Below are positions 1 to 7,587 of a stretch of DNA of 46,507 nt, one piece after another. Where the stretch lies: assembly GCA_964580905.1 (NCBI GenBank), contig CAZOLR010000017.1:1-46507 (forward strand). The letters are read 5' to 3'. The first letter of the stretch is position 1. Every line of letters starts with the position of its first letter. A program made the translations under genes and the position numbers. The stretch is from G041228335 sp964580905 (GTDB lineage: Bacteria; Pseudomonadota; Alphaproteobacteria; Puniceispirillales; UBA1172). Below the pieces are notes generated by a model. It was not told the origin of the DNA and ran no database searches. It saw only the letters and a list, made by a program, of their open reading frames with translations.

Positions 1-2
1 AA

Positions 3-59
3 CGGAAGAAATACGGCCGCCGCAAGGCCCGCCGGAGCTTCCAGTTCTCCAAGCGTTAA
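3..59 (+). CDS. C-terminal end of an unidentified basic protein (partial)
   Basis: Only the last 18 codons and a TAA stop at 57-59 lie in the window. The tail is very basic, with Arg/Lys at about 11 of 18 positions, and it ends in FQFSKR. A strong rho-independent terminator follows 22 bases later, so this is a real gene end. A basic tail like this would suit a nucleic-acid-binding or ribosomal protein, but I do not recognise the family and the fragment is too short to assign one. Confidence 0.5.
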   Translation, partial: RKKYGRRKARRSFQFSKR

Positions 60-81
60 TTCCGAAACATATCTCTATTTC

Positions 82-114
82 AAAGGGCTTGCAGGAAACT
101 GCAGGCCCTTTTTC
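82..114 (+). terminator. Rho-independent terminator
   Basis: A 13-bp stem (82-94 with 99-111, one G/T mismatch) closes a GAAA tetraloop (95-98) and runs directly into a T-tract. It lies 22 bases downstream of the stop codon at 57-59 and ends that transcript. Confidence 0.9.
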
Positions 115-380
115 TGTCTGGTATGGGTACGTTCCGGGTGCCATTTATCCGGAGAAATATTATATATTTCCAATGTAAATGACTCCCCCGGTCAGGCCCC
201 CGGATACGCGGTGCCTGTGGCCCGGATATCAATTTTCCCGAAACGAACCCATTTTCCCCGCACGCTCAACCCGTCTGTCCTGAAATAGCGTTATCAGAGG
301 GGGCGGATACGTGTTTCCCACCGTGCTCATAAGCCTTGAGGCGGATTGAAAACACCGCGTCTCCCCTGTAGTGTTCTCCC
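115..380. other. Intergenic region with no recognised gene
   Basis: This stretch separates the terminator at 82-114 from the acetyltransferase start at 381. I see no convincing reading frame, tRNA or riboswitch in it. The only candidate signal is a weak sigma70-like pair, TTGAAA at 346-351 and TAGTGT at 369-374 (17-bp spacer). Its predicted transcription start would fall almost on the ATG at 381, implying a leaderless or nearly leaderless mRNA. No Shine-Dalgarno sequence precedes that ATG, which agrees with this but does not prove it. Confidence 0.4.
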
Positions 381-851
381 ATGGATACGGCGGGGAAATC
401 TATCTCTATCAGATCAGGGCTCGGGCAGGACCAGCCTCAACTTGAACGCATCGCGGCTGAGGCGTACCAGCAGTATATTCCGGTGATGGGAAAGAAACCT
501 GCACCGATGCTGGCGGATTACGCCGCCCATCTGGACCGTGACACGGTATATGTTGCCCTGGACGGTGAGATCCTTATCGGCTACGCCATCATCATCTCTA
601 AAAAAGACGGCTGGTGGCTTGAAAACATCGCCGTTGATCCGGCGCATGCGGGAAAGGGGGTGGGGACTGCGCTCATTGCCCGTCTTGAGGGTGATCTTGC
701 CCGGCAGACCGATTACTATCAGCTCTACACCAACAGGCTGATGCTGCGGAATATTGACTGGTACCTGCGGCTTGGGTTCATCGAGACTGGCCGCCGTCTT
801 GAAGATGGTTATGAGCGGGTGTTTTTCAGGAAAACCCTTGCCCGGGTTTAA
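381..851 (+). CDS. GNAT family N-acetyltransferase
   Basis: A 156-residue protein of the usual size for a single-domain GNAT acetyltransferase. The acetyl-CoA-binding motif A is visible at residues 84-100 (IAVDPAHAGKGVGTALI), where the loop AGKGVG binds the pyrophosphate of acetyl-CoA. The preceding strand (about 63-72) and the C-terminal YLRLGF segment (about 128-133) also fit the fold. Such enzymes move an acetyl group from acetyl-CoA to an amine in the cytoplasm, but the substrate cannot be read from sequence. No Shine-Dalgarno sequence precedes the ATG, so translation may be leaderless. Its stop codon overlaps the stop of the convergent desaturase-like gene by 4 bp (TTAA, 848-851). Confidence 0.85.
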   Translation: MDTAGKSISIRSGLGQDQPQLERIAAEAYQQYIPVMGKKPAPMLADYAAHLDRDTVYVALDGEILIGYAIIISKKDGWWLENIAVDPAHAGKGVGTALIARLEGDLARQTDYYQLYTNRLMLRNIDWYLRLGFIETGRRLEDGYERVFFRKTLARV

Positions 852-1864
852 CCAAGTGATCTGAGCTTTTCCCTGAACCTTGCCCGGGCTTCGGGTGTGC
901 CGTCATGGAACGAGCCGAACCATTTGTCCCACGGCATATCAACAGAGCCGTAATTGCATTCGAAATACCGGTGATGCAACTGGTGGTGAAAATGCCCGAT
1001 GGCCAGCCTCCGCACATTGCGCACCAGGAGGGCATCAAAACCGGTATGGCCGAAAATCGCCGACAGCGAGAGCATATAGAAATGAAAGATGACATGCATG
1101 GGATGGGTCGGCACGATCAGATGAATAAGCGGTGAGGAAAAATAGAGAAGATGCTCGACCGGATGCATCGAAATACCGGAAAACGGGCCCACATTCACGT
1201 TCCGGTGATGCAGGGAATGAAATTTCTCGTAAAAAACTTTGAGATGCAGGAGCCGGTGGACAAAATAGAAATGCAGCGAAATCCAGATGGAGATGAGTGG
1301 CAGGGCGGCGATGGTCCAGATCGGGGCGTCACCAAACGTGATCAGGTTCACATATCCTGATCCCATGGCCCAGAACAGGAACGCTTCATACCCGGACCAG
1401 ACCAACACCCCGCTGACCAGAGTATAGAACATATTGTCATAGAGCTGGTTGCCGAAGAGAAACCTCTCGCCACGTGAAAGAAAGGGCGCAACGTATTTGA
1501 GTTCTGTGTTCTGGGCCCGGCGGTGATAGAAATAATAATGCAGCCCGCCGGCAACAAGAATGGTGACCACAAGATTACGCAGCCATATCCCGCCAATCCA
1601 GGTCCACTCCGGCGTGGCGGCGTGTTCAGGTGAGGGGCTGAGCCAGATATATGTTGCGACGGCCATGACAATGAAAAGGCTGGATTCCGAAAGCGTCAGC
1701 CAGCCGTCGCGATAATAAACGGCAGCATCCTTCCACCGGACAGGCCAGGAGAAAAGAGGATTGTTGTAGATGGGCAGGTCCGGATGGTAGTTCCATTCGG
1801 CACGGGCAGAGCGTCCCCTGGCCGACTTGTCTGGTCGTGTCAGATTTTTTCCGGTCCTGGCCAT
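848..1864 (-). CDS. Fatty acid hydroxylase / sterol desaturase superfamily membrane protein
   Basis: A 338-residue membrane protein with the His clusters of the di-iron fatty acid hydroxylase superfamily: HRLLH (203-207), HSLHH (216-220), HPVEH (234-238), H273 in FGHTGF, and HFHHQLHH (291-298). These ligate two irons that activate O2 to hydroxylate or desaturate a lipid. Hydrophobic segments lie near residues 60-76, 94-110, 143-158, 182-201 and 253-270. The start at 1864 is preceded by GGAG about 8 bases upstream; the open frame continues further upstream, but that part is not membrane-protein-like. The substrate (sterol, carotenoid, fatty acid or other lipid) is unknown. It is divergent from the racemase gene and shares overlapping stop codons with the acetyltransferase gene. 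Confidence 0.85.
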   Translation of the reverse strand: MARTGKNLTRPDKSARGRSARAEWNYHPDLPIYNNPLFSWPVRWKDAAVYYRDGWLTLSESSLFIVMAVATYIWLSPSPEHAATPEWTWIGGIWLRNLVVTILVAGGLHYYFYHRRAQNTELKYVAPFLSRGERFLFGNQLYDNMFYTLVSGVLVWSGYEAFLFWAMGSGYVNLITFGDAPIWTIAALPLISIWISLHFYFVHRLLHLKVFYEKFHSLHHRNVNVGPFSGISMHPVEHLLYFSSPLIHLIVPTHPMHVIFHFYMLSLSAIFGHTGFDALLVRNVRRLAIGHFHHQLHHRYFECNYGSVDMPWDKWFGSFHDGTPEARARFREKLRSLG

Positions 1865-1976
1865 GGTGGTGCTCCGCTCAGCCTTTCCGATTAAAAAATC
1901 TGCACATATATCTCGCACCGGATCAAGCAATATTTTACCATGGCAGGTGGTAGTCAGAACAAAGAGGTGCGTCACC

Positions 1977-2663
1977 ATGAAAACCATCGGCATTATCGGC
2001 GGCATGAGCTGGCAGAGCACCGTGATTTACTATCAGGCGATGAACGAGGCGGTTCAGCGCAAGCTGGGCGGGCATCATTCGGCAAAGATCATCCTCTATT
2101 CAGTGGATTTTGCCGACATTGTTGCGCGCCAGCATGACGGAGACTGGGAGGGCGCAACCGAAGTGCTTGTGCGGGCGGCGCTGTCGCTTCGTGATGGCGG
2201 GGCTGAGCTGATTGTCATTGCCACCAACACCATGCATAGGATGGCCGATGCGATCATGGAGGCGAGCGGACTGCCGCTGGTTCATATCGCCGATGCCACC
2301 GGTCAGGCTATTACCGCAAAGGGGTTGAAACGCCCCCTCCTGCTGGCCACGGCCTTTACCATGGAAGAGGACTTTTACAAAGGCAGACTGAAGAGCGGCC
2401 ACGGTCTTGATCCTGTGGTGCCGTCAGCCGATGACCGCAGGCAAGTGCACCGGATCATCTATGACGAACTGTGCCAGGGACATGTGCTCCCGACATCGAG
2501 AAAAGCGATGCAGGAGATCATATCCAAACATGACAAGACGTGCGACAGCGTTATTCTTGGCTGTACGGAGATTACGATGCTCATCAGCCAGAAAGACACA
2601 TCCCTGCCGGTTTTTGACACAACTTGGCTTCATGCCGGGGCCGCGGTCGCATCGGCCCTTTGA
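1977..2663 (+). CDS. Aspartate/glutamate racemase family protein (YgeA-like)
   Basis: A 228-residue PLP-independent amino acid racemase. The N-terminus KTIGIIGGMSWQST, the segment NTMHRMADAI and the late LGCTEI motif match the YgeA branch. In this branch the catalytic pair is Thr83 and a C-terminal Cys instead of two Cys; here they are T83 and C196. Known YgeA-type enzymes racemise L-Asp/L-Glu, which supply D-amino acids for cell-wall or other uses. The start at 1977 was chosen because GAGG lies at 1964-1967 and the homologous region begins there, although the frame is open upstream. It probably forms a short operon with the GFA-fold gene 16 bases downstream. It is divergent from the membrane hydroxylase-like gene. 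Confidence 0.88.
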   Translation: MKTIGIIGGMSWQSTVIYYQAMNEAVQRKLGGHHSAKIILYSVDFADIVARQHDGDWEGATEVLVRAALSLRDGGAELIVIATNTMHRMADAIMEASGLPLVHIADATGQAITAKGLKRPLLLATAFTMEEDFYKGRLKSGHGLDPVVPSADDRRQVHRIIYDELCQGHVLPTSRKAMQEIISKHDKTCDSVILGCTEITMLISQKDTSLPVFDTTWLHAGAAVASAL

Positions 2664-2679
2664 GAAAGGACACCGCGTT

Positions 2680-3060
2680 ATGAATACAGGCCAGAAGGAA
2701 CGACTTACGGGATCATGCCATTGCGGAAAGGTGGTGATTATGGTTCCGGCTGATACGGATTTCTCGCAAGGGCGCCGCTGTGACTGCTCGCTCTGCCGTC
2801 GCCGCTGGGCGGTTATGGCGTCGGTTCCAAAGGATGAACTCCGCGTCGTATCCGGCCGGGATGATCTCGGCTGTTACACCTGGAATACCGGTGTGGCCCG
2901 GCATTACTTCTGCAAAACCTGCGGGATCTACACCCATCATCTCCGGCGCAGCGACCCTGATGAATACGGGATCAACATCACCTGTTTTGATCACGTTGAT
3001 ATGAAAGCCTATGACGGCGCCGTGATCAACGATGGCGTTAATCATCCCTCGGACCAGTAG
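2680..3060 (+). CDS. GFA / CENP-V fold zinc-binding protein
   Basis: A 126-residue protein with the Cys pattern of the GFA (glutathione-dependent formaldehyde-activating enzyme-like) family: SCHCG (C13, C15), CDCSLC (C34, C36, C39) and CKTCG (C78, C81). These bind two structural zinc ions. The family is widespread but mostly uncharacterised; the name does not prove activity with formaldehyde. A GAGAAAGGA ribosome-binding site sits at 2662-2670. It follows the racemase gene by 16 bases and is likely co-transcribed with it. Confidence 0.85.
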   Translation: MNTGQKERLTGSCHCGKVVIMVPADTDFSQGRRCDCSLCRRRWAVMASVPKDELRVVSGRDDLGCYTWNTGVARHYFCKTCGIYTHHLRRSDPDEYGINITCFDHVDMKAYDGAVINDGVNHPSDQ

Positions 3061-3107
3061 CTGGGGTAAAACATTTCTCTTCAATGATGAAATATTCGCC
3101 TTCGGCA

Positions 3108-3137
3108 TTGAACATATGGCTCTTTCTACGCTATGAG
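3108..3137 (+). promoter_or_regulatory. Candidate sigma70 promoter for hom
   Basis: TTGAAC (3108-3113) and TATGAG (3132-3137) are separated by 18 bp, upstream of the homoserine dehydrogenase start at 3166. The match is moderate and was made by eye. Confidence 0.35.
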
Positions 3138-3165
3138 TTGAAGATATCAGGAAGGACAGGACACC

Positions 3166-4467
3166 ATGAAAATTGCCATTGCCGGTCTCGGAACAGTCGG
3201 GGCTGAAACCGCCCGCCAGCTTCTTGTGCATGCAGATCACCTTGCCACCAGTGCAGGTCAGCCCCTTGAACTTGTGGCTGTTTCAGCGCGAGATGCCGCA
3301 AAGGACCGCGGGTTTTCCATGGCAGGTATTTCTTTTGAGCCTGATCCTACAGCGCTTGCCGGGCGTGAGGATGTGGATTGCGTGGTTGAACTGATCGGCG
3401 GTGAAGACGGCCCGGCGCTGGCCCTGGTGGAAAAATCTCTTGAACAGGGAAAATCCGTCGTAACAGCCAATAAGGCGCTGTTGTCAAAACACGGGCAGCG
3501 GCTGGCAGAACTGGCCGAAGCCAAAGGTGTTTCCATCGCCGGTGAGGCCGCGGTGGCGGGCGGGATCCCCTGCCTCAAGATGATAAGGGAAGGTCTTTCG
3601 GGCAATCAGATCAGTCGTGTGTCCGGTATTCTGAACGGAACCTGCAACTATATTCTTTCCACAATGGAGGAAACGGGACGTGATTTTGATGATGTCCTCG
3701 CCGAAGCCCAGTCGCTTGGTTACGCCGAAGCTGATCCCGGTTTTGATATCGACGGCATCGATGCGGCGCATAAACTTTCATTGCTGGCATCGCTGGCTTT
3801 CGGGATTGCACCGGCTTTTGATCAGATGGTGATTTCGGGGATACGCTCGGTGAATGCACTTGATATTTCATGCGCGGATAATCTGGGCTACGTGATCCGT
3901 CTCCTTGGTATCGCAGAACGCGTGGATGGCAGTATTTCCCTCAGCGTTCAGCCAACGCTGGTGCCGAAATCATCGCAACTGGCCAAGGTGACCGGCCCGC
4001 TTAACGCGGTTTCGGTTGACGGGCAACCCATCGGTAACGTGACGGCTGTTGGTCCGGGTGCGGGGGCAGGTGCCACGGCATCGGCTGTGCTTGCGGATAT
4101 TATCGATACCGCCCGTGGCCGGGTCTCGCCGTTTTTCGGATGGGATGCCGGATCGCTCTCACCATGCCATTCCCCCGATGACACAGGAAAGCAGAACAGT
4201 TTTTATATCCGTCTTACGGTCTATGACCGCCCGGGTGTTCTCGCCGACGTCACCGCTGTCTTGCGTGATCACCACATGTCGGTGGAATCGCTGATCCAGC
4301 AGGGCCGTTCCGATGAAGGGGTCAACGGGTCCGTGCCGGTGGTGATTACCACCCATGAAGCCGACAGCACGTCATTGCAGGGTGCCATTGCCGGTATCAG
4401 ATCGCTGGACTGTGTACTTGAAGATCCGGCGGTGATGGTGATTGCCGATACCAGTGATGACAGTTGA
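3166..4467 (+). CDS. hom: Homoserine dehydrogenase
   Basis: A 433-residue monofunctional homoserine dehydrogenase. It reduces aspartate semialdehyde to homoserine in the common pathway to threonine, methionine and isoleucine. The N-terminal NAD(P)-binding motif GLGTVG is at 7-12, the TANKALL segment at 100-106, and the catalytic-domain signature GYAEADPGFDIDGIDAAHK at 185-203 contains the catalytic Lys203. A C-terminal ACT domain (about 345-430, starting FYIRLTVYDRPGVLADV) suggests feedback control by an amino acid, usually threonine. The ribosome-binding site AGGAAGGACAGGA precedes the ATG. It overlaps the start of recJ, so the two are translationally coupled. Confidence 0.95.
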   Translation: MKIAIAGLGTVGAETARQLLVHADHLATSAGQPLELVAVSARDAAKDRGFSMAGISFEPDPTALAGREDVDCVVELIGGEDGPALALVEKSLEQGKSVVTANKALLSKHGQRLAELAEAKGVSIAGEAAVAGGIPCLKMIREGLSGNQISRVSGILNGTCNYILSTMEETGRDFDDVLAEAQSLGYAEADPGFDIDGIDAAHKLSLLASLAFGIAPAFDQMVISGIRSVNALDISCADNLGYVIRLLGIAERVDGSISLSVQPTLVPKSSQLAKVTGPLNAVSVDGQPIGNVTAVGPGAGAGATASAVLADIIDTARGRVSPFFGWDAGSLSPCHSPDDTGKQNSFYIRLTVYDRPGVLADVTAVLRDHHMSVESLIQQGRSDEGVNGSVPVVITTHEADSTSLQGAIAGIRSLDCVLEDPAVMVIADTSDDS

Positions 4468-6259
4468 GCGTTCTGCGTCAGGAGCTTTGTGGGAAACTGT
4501 TCCGGCGGACCCGCGGATTGCCATGGGCATCGTGGAAGAAACCGGCATGCCAATCGCGCTTGCGCTCGTTCTCGCTGGCCGCGGGATAACCCGTGATGAT
4601 GTCGGATCATGGCTTGATCCGAAAATAAGAGACCTGATGCCGGACCCTTCCGTCTTTACCGGCATGCAGGCCATGGTGGACCGGCTAGCAAGGGCTGTTC
4701 ATGCAAAAGAGAAGATAGGTATTTTCGGTGATTACGATGTCGACGGGGCATCATCAGCGGCGGTGCTTGCCCTTACCTTTCGTTCTCTCGGGCTTGAGGT
4801 TGGCATCCATATCCCGGACAGGTTTGCCGAAGGGTACGGCCCTAACCTTCCGGCTCTTCTCGAGCTGAAGAAACAAGGCTGCGGGCTGATCATCACCGTT
4901 GATTGCGGCATCACGGCCCATGCTCCTATCGCGGCGGCAGGAGAAGCCGGGATCGATGTGCTGATCATTGACCATCATATCGCCGGCCCGGAACTTCCGG
5001 CCGCGCTTGCTGTTGTTAATCCCAACCGTCTGGAAGACAGTGGCGCTTACGGGTATTTATGCGCCGCGGGTGTTGCCTTCATGGTCATGGCCGGGTTGTT
5101 ACGTCGGCTCCGGCAGGAAGGCATGTTCACACAAGACAGGCCTGAACCTGCCCTGATGAACTGCCTTGATCTGGTGGCATTGGCGACCATCGCCGATGTT
5201 GTGCCGCTCAGGGGGCTGAACCGGGCATTTGTACGATCCGGTCTTAAGGTGATGGCGGGGCGTGAACGCCCGGGCCTTGTGGCGCTTGCTGATACCGCGC
5301 GGATGGATGGCCCGCCGGATGCGCATGCGCTTGGGTTTATTCTTGGCCCTCGCATCAATGCCGGTGGTCGGATAGGCGATTCCAGTCTCGGCGTCAGTCT
5401 TCTCACCACGATGTCGGAGGATGAGGCCCTCATGATAGCCCAGCAACTGGACCAGCTGAATGAGCGTCGCCGCGACATTGAGAAGGATGTGACCGCCGCC
5501 GCTGCCGCCATGCTGGTGAAACAGGAGGATGATATCTTCCTTCTTGCCCATGGAGAGGGGTGGAATCAGGGCGTCGTAGGCATTTCAGCCGGCCGCATCC
5601 GTGAAATGTTCGGCCGGCCCGCGGCGGTCGTCAGTGTCACTAAAGGGGCAGATGGCCGCCGGATTGGCAAGGCATCGGCAAGGTCCATGGCGCCCTTTCG
5701 TCTGGGGGCTGCGATCATGGCGGCGACCCAGAAAGGCCTTCTTATCGCCGGGGGCGGGCATGATATGGCCGCCGGTTTCACCCTTGATATGGAGATGCTT
5801 GAACCTTTTCATGAATTCATGGAACAAAGGGCAAAAGCAGATTTCGGCAAGGACGGGCCGGTTGTTGCCCATTGTGTTGATGCGCCGATAGGGGCGGGGC
5901 ATTGCTCGCTTGAACTTCTGGACTGGCTGGATCAGGCCGGACCTTTTGGCAGCGGCTTTCCCGAACCTCGTTTCTGCCTTGATCATGTTACAATCGAAGG
6001 ATTTCGTACGATGGGCCGGGATAAATCACATCTTGCGATGCGGCTCAAGGATGGGGCAGGGCAGGTCGATGCCGTCGCCTTTCGTGTCGCTGGCACGCCT
6101 CTTGCCGCCGGTCTTCTCGCGGCCACCGATGGCAGGCCGATGCAGGTGCTCGGCCGGGTTTCGAGAAATAGGTATCAGGGTCAGGTGAAAGTCCAGTTTA
6201 TCATCGAAGATGCCCGGGAATATCGGCCTGTCCCGGCAATGGGGGCAAATCACGAATAA
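4457..6259 (+). CDS. recJ: Single-stranded-DNA-specific 5'-3' exonuclease RecJ
   Basis: A 600-residue RecJ of the DHH phosphoesterase superfamily, which degrades single-stranded DNA in recombination and mismatch/base-excision repair. Motif I DYDVDG is at 92-97 and the DHH motif (LIIDHHI) at 172-174. Downstream are the DHHA1 region with the GGGHDMAAGFT segment and a C-terminal OB-fold-like part ending in VKVQFIIEDARE. The ATG at 4457 lies inside the last codons of hom; a TTG at 4442 is an alternative start that would add five residues. The gene is followed by a short gap and tRNA-Glu. Confidence 0.95.
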   Translation: MTVERSASGALWETVPADPRIAMGIVEETGMPIALALVLAGRGITRDDVGSWLDPKIRDLMPDPSVFTGMQAMVDRLARAVHAKEKIGIFGDYDVDGASSAAVLALTFRSLGLEVGIHIPDRFAEGYGPNLPALLELKKQGCGLIITVDCGITAHAPIAAAGEAGIDVLIIDHHIAGPELPAALAVVNPNRLEDSGAYGYLCAAGVAFMVMAGLLRRLRQEGMFTQDRPEPALMNCLDLVALATIADVVPLRGLNRAFVRSGLKVMAGRERPGLVALADTARMDGPPDAHALGFILGPRINAGGRIGDSSLGVSLLTTMSEDEALMIAQQLDQLNERRRDIEKDVTAAAAAMLVKQEDDIFLLAHGEGWNQGVVGISAGRIREMFGRPAAVVSVTKGADGRRIGKASARSMAPFRLGAAIMAATQKGLLIAGGGHDMAAGFTLDMEMLEPFHEFMEQRAKADFGKDGPVVAHCVDAPIGAGHCSLELLDWLDQAGPFGSGFPEPRFCLDHVTIEGFRTMGRDKSHLAMRLKDGAGQVDAVAFRVAGTPLAAGLLAATDGRPMQVLGRVSRNRYQGQVKVQFIIEDAREYRPVPAMGANHE

Positions 6260-6284
6260 TATTCGCCCTGCTGCATAATCATGC

Positions 6285-6313
6285 TTGATTTCACCCCAGC
6301 AATTGGCTATTCA
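6285..6313 (+). promoter_or_regulatory. Promoter of tRNA-Glu
   Basis: TTGATT (6285-6290) and TATTCA (6308-6313) are spaced by exactly 17 bp. The expected start near 6320 would give a short 5' leader before the mature tRNA end at 6329. Confidence 0.5.
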
Positions 6314-6328
6314 ATGACACGCCTTGAT

Positions 6329-6404
6329 GACCCGTTCGTCTAGAGGCCTAGGACACCGGCCTTTCACGCCGGCAACACGGGTTCGAATCCCGTACGGGTC
6401 GCCA
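6329..6404 (+). tRNA. tRNA-Glu (anticodon TTC)
   Basis: A 76-base cloverleaf with encoded CCA. The acceptor stem pairs GACCCGT (6329-6335) with ACGGGTC (6394-6400), and the discriminator base is G6401. The anticodon stem CCGGC/GCCGG closes the loop CTTTCAC (6361-6367) with TTC at 6363-6365. The T arm has the standard GTTCGAATC loop. It reads GAA and GAG codons. It stands alone between recJ and a palindromic terminator. Confidence 0.97.
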
Positions 6405-6440
6405 TTTTCCGGTATATCGGTCTGGCATGTTAAATCAGAA

Positions 6441-6472
6441 AAACCGCATCACGTGATGCGGTTTTATTTTTT
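6441..6472 (+). terminator. Bidirectional terminator after tRNA-Glu
   Basis: A perfect 24-base palindrome (6441-6464) has its centre at ACGT. It is followed by a T-rich run on the + strand and preceded by an A-run that gives a T-run on the - strand. It lies between the convergent tRNA-Glu and the persulfide dioxygenase-rhodanese gene (stop at 6475) and can end both transcripts. Confidence 0.85.
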
Positions 6473-6474
6473 GA

Positions 6475-7485
6475 TCAGGCCGTGCCAACATCGCCCCCTG
6501 AGTCAAGCCAGGACTGATACCCGCCCGCGATATGGGCGCAATTGGTGAGCCCTTTGGCCTTGGCAATGCCAATCGCCAGCGTTGATCTTTCTCCGACAGC
6601 ACAATAGAACACGATGGGCTTGCCGGATTGTTTAAGCATGGGCAGATGCTGATCAACGTAGCTGAATGGGGCATGGAAGGATCCCGGGATGATGCCGGAT
6701 TTTTCACGCTCGCCCTGCTCACGCAAATCAACAATCAGATAGTTGTCGCCCTGCTCTTGCAGCACCCTGGCTTCAAGGGTGGGAACTTCACGTTGGCGGT
6801 CAAGGGTGATGCCCATCTTCTGATTCTCCGGCACCGCGACATCCATCATCTTCGGGTTGGGAAGATTGAGGTTGTTCATCAGATCGATATATTCTTCCCG
6901 GCCGGATACCTGTAGCCTCGGGTTGTTCGCCCTCTCTTCGGCTATGGTTGAGACCATATCGCCTTTGTAATCATGGGCCGGGTAGACGAGCATGTTATCG
7001 GGAAGCTTGAGCAGCCGGTTGAAGATAGAATCGTACTGGCGCGCGGCATCACCATTCTGGAAATCGGTACGTCCTGTTCCCCGGATAAGCAAGGTGTCGC
7101 CGGTAAAGACCCGGTCATTCATCGAAAATGAATAGCTGTCATCGGTGTGTCCCGGGGTATACATCGCCGTGAGCTCAAGGCCCTCAATCCGGACTTTCTC
7201 CCCATCCGCCACACGCATGGAGACGATATCCACCGAAGACTGCTCTCCCATGACGGTGATGCAGTTTGTCGTATCACGCAGAATACCCATGGCGGTGACG
7301 TGATCTGCGTGCACATGGGTATCCACAACTTTGACCAGTCTCAGATCCAGCTCTTCCAGCAGTTTGAGATAACGCTCTGTCTTTTCGAAAACAGGATCGA
7401 TCAGCAGGGCTTCCCCACCCGCACGGCTGGCAATCAGATAGGTATAAGTCGACGAGGTCGTATCAAACAGCTGGCGGAAGATCAT
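6475..7485 (-). CDS. Persulfide dioxygenase (ETHE1-like) fused to rhodanese
   Basis: A 336-residue two-domain protein. The N-terminal metallo-beta-lactamase fold carries THVHADH (56-62), H113, D130 and H171, the iron-binding set of ETHE1-type persulfide dioxygenases. The C-terminal rhodanese domain (about 233-332) has catalytic Cys295 in the loop CAVGERS. Such fusions oxidise glutathione persulfide to sulfite and exchange sulfane sulfur with thiosulfate, so a role in sulfide or persulfide detoxification is likely. The MBL part alone resembles glyoxalase II, but the rhodanese fusion favours persulfide chemistry. AAGGGG precedes the start. It is on the same strand as the photolyase and about 100 bases downstream of it. 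Confidence 0.88.
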   Translation of the reverse strand: MIFRQLFDTTSSTYTYLIASRAGGEALLIDPVFEKTERYLKLLEELDLRLVKVVDTHVHADHVTAMGILRDTTNCITVMGEQSSVDIVSMRVADGEKVRIEGLELTAMYTPGHTDDSYSFSMNDRVFTGDTLLIRGTGRTDFQNGDAARQYDSIFNRLLKLPDNMLVYPAHDYKGDMVSTIAEERANNPRLQVSGREEYIDLMNNLNLPNPKMMDVAVPENQKMGITLDRQREVPTLEARVLQEQGDNYLIVDLREQGEREKSGIIPGSFHAPFSYVDQHLPMLKQSGKPIVFYCAVGERSTLAIGIAKAKGLTNCAHIAGGYQSWLDSGGDVGTA

Positions 7486-7587
7486 CAGGTTTGCCCCTTA
7501 TCATATGGAGTTACAAGCCAAGTATAATTACACAACACCCGCGCAGGCAAGGCAGGTATTCGCACATCCTTAAAAGGTGGAGGGGCT

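Noticed and set aside
1977..2663. The racemase as an inactive protein because it lacks the first Cys
   Set aside because: The YgeA branch naturally uses Thr at this position, and this protein has the same Thr83.
6475..7485. Glyoxalase II (hydroxyacylglutathione hydrolase)
   Set aside because: The MBL motif is shared, but the C-terminal rhodanese domain and ETHE1-like pattern favour a persulfide dioxygenase.
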